Positions 41,600 to 48,861 of a stretch of 64,000 nucleotides of DNA are shown here, piece by piece. The notes beneath the pieces were generated by a model. It worked only from the letters and a program-made list of their open reading frames with translations. It was not told the DNA's origin and did not search any database. Both the position numbers and the translations under genes were made by a program. The stretch covers positions 124,001 to 188,000 of the forward strand of contig NZ_JACIEK010000001.1 in NCBI RefSeq assembly GCF_014196835.1, in the 5' to 3' direction. The number at the start of each line of letters is the position of its first letter. The stretch's first letter is position 1. Source of the stretch: Aureimonas pseudogalii (lineage in GTDB: Bacteria > Pseudomonadota > Alphaproteobacteria > Rhizobiales > Rhizobiaceae).

Positions 41600-41605
41600 A
41601 TTATA
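41600..41605 (-). promoter_or_regulatory. Perfect -10 box upstream of the deaminase locus
   Basis: TATAAT on the minus strand within CCCGGTATAATCAAATTG. The hexamer 17 bases upstream is CTTTAT, a weak -35 match. Transcription would begin near 41593 and give a leader of about 284 bases. This near-consensus AT-rich -10 is unlike the GC-rich host intergenic regions. Confidence 0.45.
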
Positions 41606-41823
41606 CCGGGCTTTCGAACTTCATAAAGCTTTGAATTTTTAATTGTTTGTATTTTTCAAGCGCTTAAGTAAGGAAATAACAGACTAAAATTCTTTATTTC
41701 TATGAATAATAAAGTATTTTATACTTAAACATCGTTGAAATATTATGACGCAGAGCCTATAGAATTTTTCCTACACGCCTTTCCTTGCCTGTGAATAGCT
41801 CTGCGTTCAAATGTAAACTAGCA
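41606..41823. other. AT-rich non-coding segment at the island boundary
   Basis: About 220 bp of very AT-rich DNA with no ORF longer than about ten codons. It holds a palindrome AAGTAT-TTT-ATACTT (41712-41726). Composition returns to the host's high GC at about 41830, within the last codons of the next gene, so this marks the right edge of the acquired island. No direct repeat or tRNA was found at either edge. Confidence 0.5.
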
Positions 41824-42144
41824 CTACCAGTTATACCCATCCCATTCCCCCCGCCGCTCTCGCCGATCCATCCGTCGATGATCTCGCTGGCGCTCCAGAC
41901 GGCGCGCTTCACGCGGCGACAGGTGGCGGCGGTCGCGGTCGCGGCGGATGTCGCGGCGTTGGAGGTCGCGTGAGTTGGTGATGCCGCGGGCGGCGTTGGC
42001 GCGGGTCTGCATCTCGATCCGGTCGTTCAGCCGCTGCTCGGCGGCGTTGCGCGGCGCGGAGGGCAGCACCAGCGTCTGCGCGGCGGCCGGGAGCGAGGTG
42101 AGGGCCAGGAGGCCCGCCAGGGCGGGGATCAGGAAGCGCTTCAT
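41824..42144 (-). CDS. Small secreted Arg-rich protein (paralogue A)
   Basis: 106 residues. A signal peptide (MKRFLIPALAGLLALTSLPAAAQ) is followed by an ordered-looking segment (PRNAAEQRLNDRIEMQTRANA) and an extremely Arg-rich helical tail (RRHLSPREARRLERQRDHRRM). The tail repeats almost word for word in the protein encoded 250 bp upstream (42395-42694), so the two are tandem paralogues. Periplasmic; function unknown. Its 3' end abuts the AT-rich island. Confidence 0.75.
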   Translation of the reverse strand: MKRFLIPALAGLLALTSLPAAAQTLVLPSAPRNAAEQRLNDRIEMQTRANAARGITNSRDLQRRDIRRDRDRRHLSPREARRLERQRDHRRMDRRERRGEWDGYNW

Positions 42145-42320
42145 CGAATGGGGTCTCCGTTCACGGGGAAGGAAGGGAAGCCGGACGGCGGTGGGGCACC
42201 GAGCGGCTGGAGCCGGGCCGCGCGGCGCGTCTGGCGGGCGCGGGTGGTTTGCCCAGCCGCTCCGGGCGTGGGCCGTGGCAGTCCCCGGCGTCTCATGGGC
42301 CGGCCGGGGCGGGGAAACGG

Positions 42321-42352
42321 CGAAGGCGCGGACGCCATCGCCCGCGCCTTCG
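42321..42352 (-). terminator. Terminator after the second Arg-rich gene
   Basis: Perfect 11-bp stem CGAAGGCGCGG / CCGCGCCTTCG with a 10-base loop, 42 bp beyond the stop of the gene at 42395-42694. It separates that gene from its paralogue, implying independent transcripts. Confidence 0.7.
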
Positions 42353-42394
42353 GTTCGCTCGAGGTGCCCGGCGGCTCGCGCCGGGCGCTCGGTC

Positions 42395-42694
42395 CTAGCG
42401 GTAGGTGCCGTAGCGCTCGCCGCGATGCTCGATCCGGCGCTCCATGCGGCGGTGGTCGCGCATGCGCTCAAGGCGGCGAGCCTCGCGCGGCGTCAGGTGG
42501 CGGCGGCCGTCGCGGCGATACTGGCGGCGCTCGCGCTCGATGCGGCGGGCCTCACGCGGCGAGATGTGGCGACGACCGTCGTCCCGGCTGATGCGCACGT
42601 CGCCGTCGCGGGTGATGCGCACGCTCTGCGCGGCGGCCGGCAGCGCGGTGGCGAGGAGCACGCCGGCAACGGCGAGGATCAGGGACTTCTTCAT
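42395..42694 (-). CDS. Small secreted Arg-rich protein (paralogue B)
   Basis: 99 residues. Signal peptide MKKSLILAVAGVLLATALPAAAQ, then SVRITRDGDVRISRDDG and two copies of the same short unit within one protein: RRHISPREARRIERERR and RRHLTPREARRLERMRD. It is thus a repeat protein as well as a paralogue of the neighbour at 41824-42144. About a third of the mature protein is Arg. AGGAGG lies close upstream of the ATG at 42694. Possible roles include binding acidic envelope polymers, but nothing is known. Confidence 0.75.
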   Translation of the reverse strand: MKKSLILAVAGVLLATALPAAAQSVRITRDGDVRISRDDGRRHISPREARRIERERRQYRRDGRRHLTPREARRLERMRDHRRMERRIEHRGERYGTYR

Positions 42695-43113
42695 GCGGGG
42701 TTCCTCCTGGAATGCAGGACCGCAGTAAGCTCTTCGTGACCTGAATGGTTCCTGAACCACACCGTTCGCGTCACTTATGGTTTCGAAGGCCCGTCGTCGG
42801 TTTCCATGAGGCGTCGGCGCCATGCCGGGCGGCGGCGCGGGAGGTCGGCATGCGCCGGCGGTCTCGGGTGGTCCCCTCGCCGCTCGCGAGCCCGTCCGGT
42901 GAACGGGTGTTGGGTCGGCGGGTCCGCTTCCCGCTCTGAAACCACGGCTGCCGCGTCGCCCGCCTCTGCCGTTGCGGCGCCGGCGATCGACGATCGCACC
43001 CGGCCGGCTCGACCCGGCCCAGCCCCGTCCGGCGGCTTGCAGCCGACGCGGTGCGCTGAGGGATAGGCCTGCGGGACGCGCCCGTCGAGAGGCCGGTGGC
43101 GCGGTGGCCAGGC
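42695..43113. other. Intergenic region with a palindrome
   Basis: 419 bp without a supportable gene; frames on the minus strand have no ribosome-binding site and artefact-like Pro/Arg composition. It carries the palindrome at 42746-42759 and presumably the promoter of the Arg-rich gene. Confidence 0.4.
42746..42759. promoter_or_regulatory. Palindrome TGGTTC-CT-GAACCA upstream of the Arg-rich gene
   Basis: Perfect six-base arms around a two-base spacer, 52 bp before the ATG at 42694, a position suited to an operator. A related imperfect element lies at 6371-6384 before another small secreted-protein gene. The binding protein is unknown. Confidence 0.35.
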
Positions 43114-43242
43114 TCAGCGCGGCGGGGTGTTGAGGTCCGAGGTCGCGCGCTCGCGCCAGGTGTCGCCGGGCGTGATCGGCTTGTTGATCTCCGCGCAGCC
43201 GGCAAGCGTCAGGAGGGTGAGGACGAGGGCGATCGGCTTCAT
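43114..43242 (-). CDS. Small lipoprotein, 42 residues
   Basis: MKPIALVLTLLTLAGC is a complete lipoprotein signal with lipobox L-T-L-A-G-C, cleaved before Cys16, leaving a mature peptide of 27 residues (CAEINKPITPGDTW to NTPPR). It would be anchored to the inner face of the outer membrane or to the inner membrane. A start four codons earlier (ATG at 43254) is possible; neither has a clear ribosome-binding site. Function unknown. It follows the DUF1428/VOC pair on the same strand after 137 bp. Confidence 0.6.
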   Translation of the reverse strand: MKPIALVLTLLTLAGCAEINKPITPGDTWRERATSDLNTPPR

Positions 43243-43379
43243 GCGGGGCGGCATCCGGGAGAGGAGGAATCGGACCGCCCGGCTGCGCCCGCTCGGCGGC
43301 GATTTGGTGGCGCCGCGCCGGCTTTCTCGCCCGCCGCCCTGCCCGCTCGACCGACCGCGCGCCCGACGCCGGCAAGGCT

Positions 43380-43730
43380 TCAGCCCTCGACGAGCACCTC
43401 GAACCCGCCGAAGACCATGCGCTTGCCGTCGAACACCATGTCCTCGCCGGGCTGCATGCGCGGGTCGGCCATGATCTTCGCCATGCCGGCGTCGCGCACC
43501 GCCTTCGAGGGCCATTCGATCCACGAGAACACCACGGTCTCGCCGGGCTGGAGCTTCACCGCCATCGGGAAGTCCGTCAGCTTGCCGTCGGGCACGTCGT
43601 CGCCCCAGCCCTCCACCATGCGCGTGGCGCCATGCTCGCGAAACAGCGGCGCCATCCGCTCGGCGAGAGCGCGGTAGTCCGCCTTTCGATCGGTGGGCAC
43701 CGGCACCAGAAATCCGTCGACATAAGCCAT
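43380..43730 (-). CDS. DUF1428 domain protein
   Basis: 116 residues, a complete DUF1428: MAYVDGFLVPVPTDRKADYRAL at the start, TRMVEGWGDDVPDGKLTDF, VVFSWIEWPSKAVRDAG and the terminal DGKRMVFGGFEVLVEG. The fold is a dimeric ferredoxin-like alpha/beta barrel. The family is often linked to toxicant-response genes, but function is unproven. It lies 24 bp after the VOC gene, certainly in the same operon, divergent from the HxlR regulator that probably controls both. Confidence 0.93.
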   Translation of the reverse strand: MAYVDGFLVPVPTDRKADYRALAERMAPLFREHGATRMVEGWGDDVPDGKLTDFPMAVKLQPGETVVFSWIEWPSKAVRDAGMAKIMADPRMQPGEDMVFDGKRMVFGGFEVLVEG

Positions 43731-43754
43731 GATCGTCTCTCCCTTCGCCGGTTC

Positions 43755-44177
43755 TCAGCTCTTCGCCCAGGCCGCCTGCGCGGCCTCGACATCCATCCAC
43801 ATCACCTCGAACACGTGGCCGTCGAGATCCTCGAAGGAGCGGCCATACATGAAGCCGTGGTCCTGCACCGGCGAGGGATCGGGCGCGCCGCCCGCCGCGA
43901 CGGCGACCTGCGTGATCGCGTCCACCGCCTCGCGGCTCTCGCGCGACAGGCAGATCAGCATGCCCGTGGCGGCCCTGGCGTCGGCGATCGGCTTCGTCGT
44001 GAACTGGCGGAACTTCGCGTGCGTCAGCAGCATCACGAAGATCGTCTCGGAGAACACCATGCAGGCGGCGGTGTCGTCGGTGAACTGCGGGTTCACGGTC
44101 GCGCCGATCGCCTCGTAGAAGCGGATGGCGCGCGGCAGATCCGTCACCGGCAGGTTGATGAAGACGAGCTGTGGCAT
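43755..44177 (-). CDS. VOC-family protein (glyoxalase/bleomycin-resistance fold)
   Basis: 140 residues: MPQLVFINLPVTDLPRAIRFYEAIG at the start and YGRSFEDLDGHVFEVMWMD near the end, the two beta-alpha-beta modules of the VOC fold. Metal-ligand positions can be suggested (the Glu of HVFEVMW), but the first His is replaced by Asn in FINLP, so catalysis is uncertain. It may bind or modify a small toxic compound. First gene of the operon with DUF1428; its start is 60 bp from that of the divergent HxlR regulator. Confidence 0.92.
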   Translation of the reverse strand: MPQLVFINLPVTDLPRAIRFYEAIGATVNPQFTDDTAACMVFSETIFVMLLTHAKFRQFTTKPIADARAATGMLICLSRESREAVDAITQVAVAAGGAPDPSPVQDHGFMYGRSFEDLDGHVFEVMWMDVEAAQAAWAKS

Positions 44178-44216
44178 AGGGTCCTCCCGATCGTTCCCGT
44201 TGGACGAGGATGCCGC

Positions 44217-44236
44217 GTTGAGTTATCTTTTGCAAC
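44217..44236. promoter_or_regulatory. Possible operator between the VOC and HxlR genes
   Basis: GTTG-N12-CAAC ends immediately before the HxlR ATG in the 60-bp divergent gap. Only the four-base ends are symmetric. HxlR regulators usually bind in such a divergent spacer; this is the only dyad seen there. Confidence 0.25.
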
Positions 44237-44237
44237 C

Positions 44238-44939
44238 ATGAGGTCAGAAAAAATAACCAAAGAGCGGCGATCCTACGACGATGCCTGCGCCGCCGCCCAT
44301 GCGCTGGATCTCGTGGGCGACCGCTGGGCGCTGCTGGTGATCCGCGAGCTGATGCTCGGCCCCCGCCGCTTCGCGGACCTGCGCGCCGGCCTGCCGGGCA
44401 TCAGCGCCAACGTGCTGACGCAGCGGCTGGAGGAGCTGGAGCGGCACGCCATCCTGCGCCGCCACCGCCTGCCCCCGCCCGCGGCCGCGCAGGTCTACGC
44501 CCTCACCGAATGGGGGCTGGAGGCCGAACCGATCTTCCAGGCGCTCGGCCGCTGGGCCGCGCGCTCGCCGACCCACGACCCGACGCTCGCCTTCTCCGCC
44601 GCCTCGCTCGTCCTTTCGCTGCGCACCATGCTCGATCCCGCGAGAGCCGGCGGGCTTGACGCCTGGATCGGCCTCGACCTCGGCTCGGAGGCGATGCGCG
44701 GCCATCTGGCGGGCGGCATGCTGCAGTTCGAGCGCGGCGATCCCCGCCGGGCGGACGCGACCTTCATCGGCGCGCCGCCCGCCGTCGCCGCCGCGATCTA
44801 CGGCGGCCAGCCGCTCGCGGCGCTGGAGGCCGCCGGCGCGCTGCGCCTCGCCGGCGACCGCGCGCTGGCGGCGCGCTTCGTCACCCTCTTCCCGCTGCCG
44901 CCCAAGGCCCCCTCGCCCCCGGAGACCGAACCCGCATGA
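44238..44939 (+). CDS. HxlR-family transcriptional regulator with C-terminal extension
   Basis: 233 residues. The N-terminal HxlR winged helix covers about residues 15-110: CAAAHALDLVGDRWALLVIRELML, RFADLRAGLPGISANVLTQRLEELE, and the wing and YALTEWG segment. About 120 residues follow with an SCP2-like character (AMRGHLAGGMLQFERGDP, ADATFIGAPPAVAAAIYGG), a sterol-carrier-like domain often fused to this HxlR type that may bind a ligand. The ATG at 44238 lacks a ribosome-binding site, so translation may be leaderless. It overlaps the M24 peptidase gene by four bases and is divergent from the VOC/DUF1428 operon. Confidence 0.9.
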   Translation: MRSEKITKERRSYDDACAAAHALDLVGDRWALLVIRELMLGPRRFADLRAGLPGISANVLTQRLEELERHAILRRHRLPPPAAAQVYALTEWGLEAEPIFQALGRWAARSPTHDPTLAFSAASLVLSLRTMLDPARAGGLDAWIGLDLGSEAMRGHLAGGMLQFERGDPRRADATFIGAPPAVAAAIYGGQPLAALEAAGALRLAGDRALAARFVTLFPLPPKAPSPPETEPA

Positions 44940-46183
44940 CCGCCGGCTTCCTCGACCGCACCCGCGCCGCCCGTCTGATGGAGGCCGCCGGGCTCGACGC
45001 CCTCTTGCTCTGCCGGCCCGACAGCCTGCGCCATGCCACCGGCGCCTTTCCCGGCGTCGCCACGCTGTTCGGGCGCGCGGGCGCCGCCTTCGCGCTGGTG
45101 CCGGCCGATCTGGCCGCGCCGATGGCCGCCGTCGTGGGCGATCTCGAGGCCGAGGGCTTTCGCACCGCGAGCGGTCTCGCCGACGTGCGGACCCATCCGA
45201 TCTGGGTGGAGACGGCGCGCGCCATGTTCGACGAGACCGGCCGCCTCGACGCGCGGCGCACCTCGCTCGGGGATCGGGCGTCCGGCTTCGCCCGGCCCGA
45301 GACCTTCGACCCCGCGCTGGCACTGGCCGCGCTCCGCGATCTTCTCACCGAACGCGGCCTGTCGGGCGGGCGGCTCGGCCTCGAACTCGGCTTCGTCTCG
45401 GCAGCGGACCTCCGGCGCTTCGAGGCCGCGCTGCCGGGCGTCACCTTCGTGGATGCGACCGAGATCGCCGCGCGGCTTCGCATGGTGAAGCATCCGACCG
45501 AAATCGCCCATCTGCGCGAGGCCGCCGAACTCACCGTCGCCGGCCTCGCACGGCTCAGGAGCGAGCTGCGCGAAGGGCTGAGCGCGCCGGAGATCGCCGC
45601 GATCTGGCGAGGCGAGGTGGTGGCCGAGGCGCGGCGGCGCGATCTCCGGGAGCCGCTGTCGAGCTGGGCCTATGTCTCGGTCGGGCCGGACGGGTTCGCG
45701 CCCGGTGGCCCGGCGCGCCTCGGCGACATCGTCAAGATCGACGTCGGCGCCGTGGTCGCCGGCTACAGCGCCGACATGGCGCGCACGGCCGTGATCGGCC
45801 CAATGAGCGCCGCGCAGGCGCAGGTGCACGAGGCACTGCTCGGCGCGTTCGAGGCCGGTCTCGCGGCCCTCCGGCCCGGGCGTCCGCTGTGTGAGGCCCA
45901 TCATGCCGCGACAAAGGCCATGCAGGCCGCCGGTTTCGAGGGCTTCTCGCGCGGCCATTTCGGTCACGGACTCGGCGCGGGCGTCTTCTCCGAGGAATGG
46001 CCGTTCATCTCCGCCGATTGCGAGGTCGAGGCGGAGCCCGGCATGATGCTGGCCTTCGAGACGCCCTATTACGTGCGCGGCCTCGGCGGCTTCATCATCG
46101 AGGATCAGTTCCTCGTGACGCCGGACGGTCTCGAATGCCTGTCGCCGTTGCCGCGCGGGCTCTGGGTGATCCCGCCCGGCTGA
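44936..46183 (+). CDS. M24-family aminopeptidase (Xaa-Pro peptidase-like)
   Basis: 415 residues: an N-terminal creatinase-like domain (to about 180) and a C-terminal pita-bread domain. The five metal ligands are all visible: the two Asp in KIDVGAVVAGYSADMART, His in GHFGHGLGAGV, Glu in LAFETPYYV and Glu in FIIEDQFLVT. Such enzymes cleave Xaa-Pro bonds or hydrolyse small substrates such as creatine; specificity is open. Its start overlaps the HxlR stop (ATGA), so the regulator and the enzyme are made together. Confidence 0.93.
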   Translation: MTAGFLDRTRAARLMEAAGLDALLLCRPDSLRHATGAFPGVATLFGRAGAAFALVPADLAAPMAAVVGDLEAEGFRTASGLADVRTHPIWVETARAMFDETGRLDARRTSLGDRASGFARPETFDPALALAALRDLLTERGLSGGRLGLELGFVSAADLRRFEAALPGVTFVDATEIAARLRMVKHPTEIAHLREAAELTVAGLARLRSELREGLSAPEIAAIWRGEVVAEARRRDLREPLSSWAYVSVGPDGFAPGGPARLGDIVKIDVGAVVAGYSADMARTAVIGPMSAAQAQVHEALLGAFEAGLAALRPGRPLCEAHHAATKAMQAAGFEGFSRGHFGHGLGAGVFSEEWPFISADCEVEAEPGMMLAFETPYYVRGLGGFIIEDQFLVTPDGLECLSPLPRGLWVIPPG

Positions 46184-46257
46184 GCGCGGCGCCCTGTCCT
46201 TCTCCCGCCGCGCCGCGCTAGTCTCGTCATCTCGGTATGAGAGAAGGAGCCGGTGCG

Positions 46258-46734
46258 ATGAGCCCTGAGCACGAGGAACCCCTCTGGAAGCACGATGGCG
46301 TGCGCGTCGTGCCCGGCGACCGGCTGGATCCCAACACGGCGCAGACGCCGGGCATGTTCCGGCAGGCGGCGATCGACCACGCCCGTGTCGGCGCCCAGAA
46401 GCTCTGGGCGGGCACGGTGCGGATCGAACCCGACGCCAAGACCGGCGTCCACCATCACGGCGCGCTCGAAAGCGTCATCTACGTGGTAAGCGGCCACGCG
46501 CGGATGCGCTGGGGCGAGCGGCTGGAATTCGTGGCGGAGGCGAGGGCCGGCGACTTCATCTTCATCCCGCCCTACGTGCCGCATCAGGAGATCAACGCCG
46601 ACCCCGACCGGCCGCTGGAATGCGTGCTCGTGCGCTCCGACAACGAGGCGGTGGTGGTCGGTATCACCGACGTCGAGCCGGTCGAGAAGCCGGAGGCCGT
46701 GCACTGGGTGGATCCGATCCATCGCCACCCCTGA
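46258..46734 (+). CDS. Cupin-domain protein
   Basis: 158 residues with one cupin barrel. The first motif has three consecutive metal-ligand-like His and a Glu (KTGVHHHGALESVIYVVSGHA), the second ends in PPYVPHQEINAD with a further His. GAAGGAG stands eight bases before the ATG at 46258. Proteins of this size and motif are close to small metal-dependent cupins; the reaction is unknown. 74 bp after the M24 gene, same strand. Confidence 0.87.
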   Translation: MSPEHEEPLWKHDGVRVVPGDRLDPNTAQTPGMFRQAAIDHARVGAQKLWAGTVRIEPDAKTGVHHHGALESVIYVVSGHARMRWGERLEFVAEARAGDFIFIPPYVPHQEINADPDRPLECVLVRSDNEAVVVGITDVEPVEKPEAVHWVDPIHRHP

Positions 46735-46852
46735 GCGCCCGGCGACGAGGGTCGTCACGGAATCGCTTGGGCGAGGCAACGCCCTGCGGCTTGCGGCGTT
46801 GGTCCGGCTTGGCATGCCCCGTCATCGAGGGGACCGTTCGAGGAGAGACACC

Positions 46853-47401
46853 ATGGCGAATGTCGGCGAGATCGCGAAGCGGCACGGATTCAGCGAGGCG
46901 GCGGGCCAGGCCCTGGCGGACGCCCTGCGCTCGGGCGGCGGGCGGCAGGCGCAGTTCAACCATCCCGAGCTCGGCGGCATGGGGCAGTGGTCGCAGGGCG
47001 GCATGCTGATGATCGGCGAGATGAACAACGACGAGCTGAAAGGGCGCGTCGCGGCGCTTGCCCGCGACCTCGCCGAAGCCGGCGCCTCCGACGGCGGGAG
47101 TGCCAGGAATGCGCCTTCGAGCTCGAAGCAGGCCGCGAACGACGATCATGCGGGGGCATCCGGCGACTGGTGGCCGGGCGATCTCGGGCGTCCGGGTTCG
47201 AGCGGCTCGCAGAACGGCGTGCGCTACGCCGTCTTCCCCGACACGCACCGCCTCGCGATCGAGCGCGACGGGAAGATCACCGTGCACGACACCGGCGACC
47301 ATCGGATCGGCGGCGTCTCGCAGCAGCAGGGCTCGTCATCGACGCTGCGCTTCACCAGCCAGTCCGGCGAAGTCGATCTCGCGGACCTTCCGAAGGTCTG
47401 A
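46853..47401 (+). CDS. Conserved protein of a SHOCT-associated family
   Basis: 182 residues. The N-terminal module EIAKRHGFSEAAGQALADAL and the very conserved AQFNHPELGGMGQWSQGGM are those of a proteobacterial family usually annotated as SHOCT-domain proteins. The C-terminal part (RYAVFPDTHRLAIERDG, VHDTGDHRIGGVSQQQG) is the associated beta-rich segment; the SHOCT motif itself, when present, lies at the far C-terminus and is not obvious here. A low-complexity Ser/Gly linker joins the parts. GAGGAGAG precedes the ATG at 46853. Cytoplasmic; function unknown. Confidence 0.75.
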   Translation: MANVGEIAKRHGFSEAAGQALADALRSGGGRQAQFNHPELGGMGQWSQGGMLMIGEMNNDELKGRVAALARDLAEAGASDGGSARNAPSSSKQAANDDHAGASGDWWPGDLGRPGSSGSQNGVRYAVFPDTHRLAIERDGKITVHDTGDHRIGGVSQQQGSSSTLRFTSQSGEVDLADLPKV

Positions 47402-47601
47402 TCTCGGCGGCGGAGCTCGATCGCGGGGGTGGCCGGTCAAGGCGTTCGATCGAGAAGGACGTCTTCGCGTCCCCTCTTGGAGCGAATCGAGAAAGCCGCC
47501 ATACTCGCGAGCCCTCGTGGGAGCGAAGGTCACGGGCCTTTGGACCGCCGGCGTCTTCGGCTGCGGCCGGGAGGCGGCGACGCGGGTTTAAGGCTTTCGG
47601 C

Positions 47602-48861
47602 ATGTTGCACCATCTAGGCGAGCGACTGGCAGATAGAGGCGGAGCCGCGGGTCCGCGCATCCTCATCTACAGCCACGACACGTTCGGGCTCGGCCATCTC
47701 CGGCGCTGCCGCGCCATCGCCAATCGTCTGGTGAAGGCGCGCAGCGACGTCTCGGTCGTCATCATCTCGGGTTCGCCGATCATCGGCTCCTTCGAGTTCG
47801 GCGACGGGGTGGACTACGTGCGCGTGCCCGGCGTGGTGAAGCTGCCGGACGGCAACTATACGACCTCCTCCCTCTCGCTCGATCTCGAGGAGACCGTGGC
47901 GATGCGCGAGGCCATCATCATGGCGACCGCGCGCACGCTGAAGCCCGACCTCCTCATCGTCGACAAGGAGCCCACGGGCTTTCGCGACGAGCTGCTGCCG
48001 GCGCTGGCGCTTCTGAAGGAGATGGGCACGCGCATCGTGCTCGGCGTGCGCGACGTCCTCGACGAGGCCGCGACGATCGTGCCGGAATGGGAGCGCAAGG
48101 GCGCGGTGGAAGCACTGAAGCGCTACTACGACCATGTCTGGGTCTACGGCCTGCCGGAGGTGCACGAGCCGCTGGCGGCCTTCCATCTGCCGGCCGAGAT
48201 CGAGGACCGCATCCTCTACACCGGGTATCTGCGCCGCGAATTGCCGCCCAAGCCCCAGTCGACGCGCTATCCACGGCTGACGCGCGAGCCCTTCGTGCTG
48301 GTGACGACGGGCGGCGGGGGCGACGGCGAGGAGCTGATCGACTGGGTGCTCTCGGCCTACGAGGCCGACCCCTCGATCCCCGTCGGAGCCCTGCTCGTCT
48401 TCGGCCCCTTCGTGCACCGCGATCGGCGCGACAATTTCGTGGAGCGGATGGCCAGGCTGCCGAAGGTCGACGCCATCACCTTCGATGCCAAGATCGAGCA
48501 CCTGATGAGCCGCTCCGAGGGCATCGTTGCGATGGGCGGCTACAACACGTTCTGCGAGATCCTCTCGCTCGACAAGCGCGCGCTCATCGTGCCCCGCCGC
48601 ACGCCGCGGCTGGAGCAGGCGATCCGGGCCGAGCGCGCGGCGACGCTCGGCCTCGTCTCGACGCTCGACGGCGCCAATCTCGAGCCCGGCGCCCGCCGCG
48701 ACCCGCAGGAGATGGCCGACGCCATCCGCAACCTGTCGCGGCGTCCGCTTCCCTCGCTCGCCTTCCCGCCGCGCCTCCTCGACGGGCTGGAAACGATCGA
48801 GACGGTGACGCGCGGCTGGTTCGAGGCGGTGCCGGTGCCGGCCGAGCGCTCGCCCGCGTGA
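47602..48861 (+). CDS. MurG-like (GT28-type) glycosyltransferase
   Basis: 419 residues, GT-B fold. The glycine-rich N-terminal loop RILIYSHDTFGLGHLRRCRAIANRL resembles that of MurG and related enzymes. The C-terminal half has LVTTGGGGDGEELIDWVL and the donor site FDAKIEHLMSRSEGIVAMGGYNT. It probably transfers a sugar in surface-polysaccharide synthesis at the membrane. The ATG at 47602 begins the family-like N-terminus. It overlaps the next GT4 gene by four bases (GTGA). The arrangement recurs in the opposite operon at 51507-54517. Confidence 0.85.
   Translation: MLHHLGERLADRGGAAGPRILIYSHDTFGLGHLRRCRAIANRLVKARSDVSVVIISGSPIIGSFEFGDGVDYVRVPGVVKLPDGNYTTSSLSLDLEETVAMREAIIMATARTLKPDLLIVDKEPTGFRDELLPALALLKEMGTRIVLGVRDVLDEAATIVPEWERKGAVEALKRYYDHVWVYGLPEVHEPLAAFHLPAEIEDRILYTGYLRRELPPKPQSTRYPRLTREPFVLVTTGGGGDGEELIDWVLSAYEADPSIPVGALLVFGPFVHRDRRDNFVERMARLPKVDAITFDAKIEHLMSRSEGIVAMGGYNTFCEILSLDKRALIVPRRTPRLEQAIRAERAATLGLVSTLDGANLEPGARRDPQEMADAIRNLSRRPLPSLAFPPRLLDGLETIETVTRGWFEAVPVPAERSPA

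Noticed and set aside
39602-41823. Direct repeats or transposase remnants at the edges of the AT-rich island
   Set aside because: None could be found by eye; the change in composition is clear but the mechanism of entry is not visible.
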